Part shown: positions 60,405 through 64,000 of the stretch, in pieces | Layout: each line of letters starts with the position of its first letter | Position numbering within the stretch: the stretch's first letter is position 1 | Source of the DNA: Andalucia godoyi | Lineage: Eukaryota; Discoba; Jakobea; Jakobida; Andaluciidae | Reading direction: 5' to 3' | Assembly (NCBI GenBank): GCA_009859145.1 | Contig: VRVR01000041.1 | Location: forward strand, 207,107-271,106 | DNA length: 64,000 bases | Position numbers and translations under genes: made by a program | Notes under the pieces: generated by a model | Databases searched by the model: none | What the model was told of the DNA's origin: nothing | The model's input: only the letters and a program-made list of their open reading frames with translations

Positions 60405-62642
60405 TTATGGATGCTCGTCCTCAAGAAACCGGATATACCGCTCCAGTTGTCGAACCTGGCGGATCACAGAGTTCAGGCCCGACTGCAGGGTCATTTCCAC
60501 AAGAGTCTGGTTTCGAATCCGAGAAATCTTTGGCCATGTCCTTCTTTGCCCTTGGACAGTCCATTTGTGGATGAATTCGTGGGTCGGGTTCGACAGCATG
60601 GCAGCATAATCCCGGAGTCCCTGGCTTTCCGGAGTGATTGTGATGTCCCCTTGATATCTCTGAGAAATGAGAGATTCCAAAAACGAGAGCTTCTGAGGCA
60701 TCATCCCAAGGGCAAAAAACTGCAGGAGCCTGAATTTCAGTTCTCCTAGCATCAGCCACTTGAGCTTTTGGAAGACCCCGAGCTGGCGGGGTGTTCCGAA
60801 ATCAAGCATGTCTATGGTTTCTCTGACACTGTCGGGAATGAAATGATTGTCATCTCTGTCTCCGGCGTGCGGAGTATCGACTAGCCGCAGGAACTGCAGA
60901 GCATGCCAACCCTCAATCAGCACTCGCGAAGCAGCATGCACAGCAAGAAGAAGCAAGCGTCTCAGCAGGACGACCACGAAAAAGCCTGCCGATGCGTTCA
61001 TGGTTTTCCGTCTGAAGTGATCCCTGTCCTGCGTGTGAAACAACAAGAATGGTAGAACATGCGGATTCACCTGCGACACAATAAAATGATTGATATTGAA
61101 CATTTCCGACAGTCTCGCGATGGGCAGGTCCGCTGCAAGAGAGCCGTCCGTCCATCGAACCGACCCTGGGTGCCACGACAGAATTCTTCCGTCCGGGTGT
61201 CTTGCGAGAACCTCCACTGGCTCAAAAACGCCCGGCAAGCTGCACGACGCAGCAGCAGCTGACCACACGAGAACATGCGGCGCAGTCAGATGGTTGAGTA
61301 GGCGAGGGATCTCCGAGCCAGAGGGCGAGCTGACAGTTATGTTCAGGTTGCGACCTGTCCTCTCAAAGGCTTCTGCAAACGTAATGTCGCCGATGTTGAT
61401 GCGGATGACATCAATCAAACGGGAAATATCCATCAGCACGCCTCTCGTCAGCAGTCGCATGAACTTTCTTTGGATCGAGGGTGGCACGCCGAATCTCGGG
61501 GGCGAGGAACTCCCGGGAGAGTCCATCCCAAACGAATACTCGGAGCTGTTCGATGGCTTGGATAACGGCTCGTTTTCAAGTTCTTCGAAGGCATCCAGTC
61601 GGAGAGAAGAGAATCGGTTCGTCTTCATGCTCGGAACATGCTGCGTTCTTGCCATGCTTCCATCAAATGAATCAAACAGCTCTTCCAGTTCAGGATTCGA
61701 TCTGCAGCAAATTAGCGCTGCTATGATCGACCCCACAGAAGAACCCGAGATCGTTTGCGGCAGAACCCCATGTTCAAACAGAGCTTTCAGCACACCCAGA
61801 TGGAAGACACCTAAAGATGCACCACCGCTTAACAGCAACGCCGTCTTTCCGTGCGCGGCAGAGGCTTCACGGAAAAATGCCAACTTTTCCAGCAGCAATG
61901 CGTGGTAGCGCAACAAATTATTCCGCAACACAGTCTTCGTAGCTGGAGACAGCGAGAAAGAATCAACACCGCCATCCGCATCCGATTCCGCGTCCAGATG
62001 CAAGCCTGCGGATTCGCGAGCTAGTCGCCTCAACAGCGCACATACATGTGATATATACAACTCCACCAAGTTTTTTGTTCCGCACCTGGAATGTACATAC
62101 AACTGAGGATTTCCAATGTTCCCGATGTTTCTGTCCAATCCTTCTCGAAGCGAAAACATCAACTGCTTCAGTTCCCTCTCGTCTCGCAGATCTTCCAGCA
62201 CGTCGCTGTAAAACAATCGGAAAGACTCCGTCACACCATAGCTAGTCAGAACGTCGTCTCTGGGGGCCGGGGAAGACGCTCGAGTTGGAGTAGCCTCGAC
62301 TGAAGACAAGCACTCCACACAGTCTGTGTGATCCGGAGCGGCATAGCGACTGAGATCCAGCCGCAGGAACCTCAGCATCAGCAGCCGATGTGCCACAATT
62401 CTGTGATCGAAAAGAACACAAGCATCAAATCGTTTCCACTTGTCCAGACCGTCCATCGCATCCAGCGAGCTGGCATTTTCTCTCCAGTCTTCGAACGATT
62501 TCGCATTTTGCATGCGATAAATGAAGCTCTTTCTCTTATTACTCTCGGATTTCCTGGAATCTGCCAACTCGAAAAGAAATAGCACACACGTCCAGAACAC
62601 TTTGAACGGCAGTGCAAGCACTGAAAACAGACTGGCCATCAT
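60405..62642 (-). CDS. Patatin-domain triacylglycerol lipase (SDP1/TGL3-5 class)
   Basis: 745 residues. An N-terminal DUF3336-type region (residues 40-250: SFEDWRENASSLDAMDGLDKWK and helical continuation) precedes the patatin domain. That domain has an oxyanion-hole segment LLSGGASLGVFHLGVLKALF (270-289), the nucleophile motif GSSVG with Ser302, and the dyad Asp499 in WTDGSLAADLP. This arrangement defines the yeast Tgl3/4/5 and plant SDP1 lipases that mobilise storage lipid on lipid droplets. A hydrophobic N-terminal segment (LFSVLALPFKVFWTCVLFLF) may insert in the droplet or ER membrane. A Ser/Pro-rich loop (335-390) interrupts the patatin fold. The stop lies close to the convergent ABCG gene. 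Confidence 0.93.
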   Translation of the reverse strand: MMASLFSVLALPFKVFWTCVLFLFELADSRKSESNKRKSFIYRMQNAKSFEDWRENASSLDAMDGLDKWKRFDACVLFDHRIVAHRLLMLRFLRLDLSRYAAPDHTDCVECLSSVEATPTRASSPAPRDDVLTSYGVTESFRLFYSDVLEDLRDERELKQLMFSLREGLDRNIGNIGNPQLYVHSRCGTKNLVELYISHVCALLRRLARESAGLHLDAESDADGGVDSFSLSPATKTVLRNNLLRYHALLLEKLAFFREASAAHGKTALLLSGGASLGVFHLGVLKALFEHGVLPQTISGSSVGSIIAALICCRSNPELEELFDSFDGSMARTQHVPSMKTNRFSSLRLDAFEELENEPLSKPSNSSEYSFGMDSPGSSSPPRFGVPPSIQRKFMRLLTRGVLMDISRLIDVIRINIGDITFAEAFERTGRNLNITVSSPSGSEIPRLLNHLTAPHVLVWSAAAASCSLPGVFEPVEVLARHPDGRILSWHPGSVRWTDGSLAADLPIARLSEMFNINHFIVSQVNPHVLPFLLFHTQDRDHFRRKTMNASAGFFVVVLLRRLLLLAVHAASRVLIEGWHALQFLRLVDTPHAGDRDDNHFIPDSVRETIDMLDFGTPRQLGVFQKLKWLMLGELKFRLLQFFALGMMPQKLSFLESLISQRYQGDITITPESQGLRDYAAMLSNPTHEFIHKWTVQGQRRTWPKISRIRNQTLVEMTLQSGLNSVIRQVRQLERYIRFLEDEHP

Positions 62643-62998
62643 GCCGATCTTCAGACGAATTAATACACAAATACATAATTAAAAAAACGACGGAAATAAT
62701 TGCATCGGAGGGGGGAACGGGAAATTAGAAGAAGTTCCCAAATCCACTGGAAGCAAAAGCCGCCGGACATTTACGGAAAATGGGCCGTCGAAGAACAACA
62801 CGTCACTGTCATGCATACGGGAAGTATCCATAAACAGACATGGTCAATACTGGCTGACACTCGCACGATTGCTTCACAGGAATTCGTGCTTACGCACGCT
62901 CGGCCAGAATTCAGCCGGTGACACAAGCTCCGCATTTTCGACACTCTTTAACGCAGCATCCATAGCCATCTATTCTATCATTCGTTGGTTTCACTTTT
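62643..62998. other. Unassigned sequence upstream of lipase gene
   Basis: 356 bp. A 73-codon plus-strand frame (62700-62921) has no recognisable domain and may belong to the mobile-element remnants to the right. Confidence 0.4.
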
Positions 62999-63009
62999 TA
63001 ATTCAAATA

Positions 63010-63300
63010 GGGGCGTGAGTGCGCTGGGACGACGCATTCGCCTACGCCTACGCCGCTCGATACAGGGCCTCCTACGTCCCACAGACCTCCTAAGAGACCA
63101 CGTGTCACTACGCCTGCTGCTAGGGCCGTCAGAACCAAAATGCACCCTTCTCAGGAGCAATGTGTCACACTGAGAAAGTGGCTCGCAGATTGATCGAGAT
63201 TGGGAACGGAGCGCGGAACATTTATCTGAAGAACGCCGTGAGGTGTGTTGGGGCCCTATCCCCTTCGCGGCAACGGGATGCAAGGATTGAGTATGCATGT
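63010..63300 (+). pseudogene. Fanzor/TnpB N-terminus-like fragment
   Basis: Plus-strand frame 63012-63192 reads a Pro/Arg/Thr-rich stretch, then VRTKMHPSQEQCVTLRKWLAD and a TGA; it is quoted here only as a marker. This resembles the KIRLYPT-x-EQ-x-x-L-x-x-W start of TnpB and Fanzor proteins. A neighbouring frame continues GARNIYLKNAVRCV, where the family has A-R-x-x-Y-N. The remainder of the nuclease is not found. The call is tentative. Confidence 0.4.
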
Positions 63301-63496
63301 CTATTCGTAGATATGCATGGTCAGTGTACAATGCAGGCGTGATCCAATACTGCGTTCATGTATATTTTATGTTTTGAAAATCCATTTTATAAAAATACCC
63401 AATATTTTACTTTCTTTGCAACTCCCAATCCTTTTCCACAACAACACATCGTACGAATAGTAGCGAGACATTCGGGACCTCCAGCCTGTTTTTGTC

Positions 63497-64000
63497 AAGA
63501 GCAAAGTCCGTTCCCGCATCAAACGCTATGGGATGTGCTCCAGTACTCTATCTGCCTGTCGAATGTCCTGCGATGCTACGATCAACGGCAGCCAAGAAAT
63601 TGTTCAAGCAATAGTGCATTGGAACAGGGAAGCCGCTGCTGCTATTCTTTCTATGCCTTTCTTTGTTGCAGTCGAGTTCCCAGAATATCGGGGCCCTCCA
63701 TGCTCTTCTGATCCTGAACACGCTACGTGGGTGCCCGTCCTTTCTGTTAGTCGAGCAGTCTCCATCGGCAACAACAACAATACAGCAGATCGCATTCAAT
63801 TTCCGTTGTCCGTCTCGTATGCTGTGACAATCCACAAAAAAGCCAGCGTATGACGTTCAATAGAGCAGTAGTGGATCTGGGAACAGCCAAGAAGTCACCC
63901 GGAATGTCATGCATAGCACTCAGCCAGGTCAAAAGCATAGAAGGACTTGCTTTCGCTGACGGAAGTATCCCAAGCAGTCGGCTATCAAACTTGAAATCCG
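63497..64000 (+). pseudogene. Frameshifted PIF1/Helitron-type helicase C-terminus, cut by window end
   Basis: Three overlapping frames read in order. Frame 63497-63611 gives APVLYLPVECPAMLRSTAAK (cf. L-x-V-G-x-x-VMLR-x-N). Frame 63533-63853 gives FFVAVEFPEYRGPPCSSDPE, WVPVLSVSRAV and QFPLSVSYAVTIHK. Frame 63843-64000 gives QRMTFNRAVVDLG and MSCIALSQVKSIEGLAFAD. Together they match the last third of PIF1-family helicases (…FPL-x-x-A-x-TIHK-x-QG-x-T…; …ALSRVKS-x-x-GL…). An extra base in the AAAAAA after CAC at 63836-63842 causes the second shift. The copy is dead in this form. The right end is outside the window. Confidence 0.8.

Overview
This is a gene-dense, intron-poor nuclear segment of a unicellular eukaryote, with roughly 28 protein-coding genes on both strands. 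Nuclear-encoded mitochondrial proteins (bL9m, uS17m, a Tim8-like chaperone, an Icp55-like peptidase) show a mitochondriate eukaryote. An IQUB-type radial-spoke protein and a NEK1-type kinase suggest that it builds cilia or flagella. Most genes are single open frames. The few introns I can support are 98-286 nt and have GTATGT or GTAAAC donors and AG acceptors. Microsatellites sit preferentially in introns and untranslated leaders. I cannot name the species; a free-living heterotrophic flagellate is my best guess (jakobid-like, low confidence).

Layout. 1-9 kb: 2OG-Fe(II) oxygenase, a large ARM-repeat protein, and a divergent NEK kinase. 8.9-10.8 kb: an acid-ceramidase/NAAA-like hydrolase bracketed by two identical tRNA-Phe genes in inverted orientation. 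11-24 kb: RBM26/27-like RNA-binding protein, renalase-like flavoenzyme, a small two-exon gene, a two-exon cyclin A, a large unrecognised three-exon gene, and IQUB. 24-40 kb: bL9m and uS17m (divergent), Vps15, a small unknown protein, GNA1, a small helical protein, Tim8, a SET methyltransferase, an SLX4-like nuclease scaffold whose coding sequence is split by a (GA)n-bearing intron, and cytochrome b5. 40-47 kb: kynurenine 3-monooxygenase, Icp55-type aminopeptidase P, and a metacaspase with three complete protease domains in one chain. 51-63 kb: a P4-ATPase flippase, a divergent pair of ABCG half-transporters with unequal ATP-binding motifs, and a patatin/SDP1-type lipase.

Mobile DNA is concentrated in the right part. 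A decayed Fanzor/TnpB-like gene lies at 37.5-38.6 kb. An intact IS630/Tc1-type DDE transposase frame, with its first catalytic Asp changed to His, lies at 47.2-48.7 kb. A complete but decayed hAT element with 20-bp inverted repeats and an 8-bp target duplication lies at 49.1-51.2 kb. A Fanzor-N-terminus-like fragment and a frameshifted PIF1-type helicase occupy the last kilobase. A short dispersed repeat occurs at 21.4 and 47.1 kb.

Functional themes: membrane lipid handling (flippase, lipase, ceramidase-like enzyme, two ABCG halves, cytochrome b5, Vps15), mitochondrial biogenesis (bL9m, uS17m, Tim8, Icp55), and cell cycle, cilium and genome maintenance (cyclin A, NEK, IQUB, SLX4).
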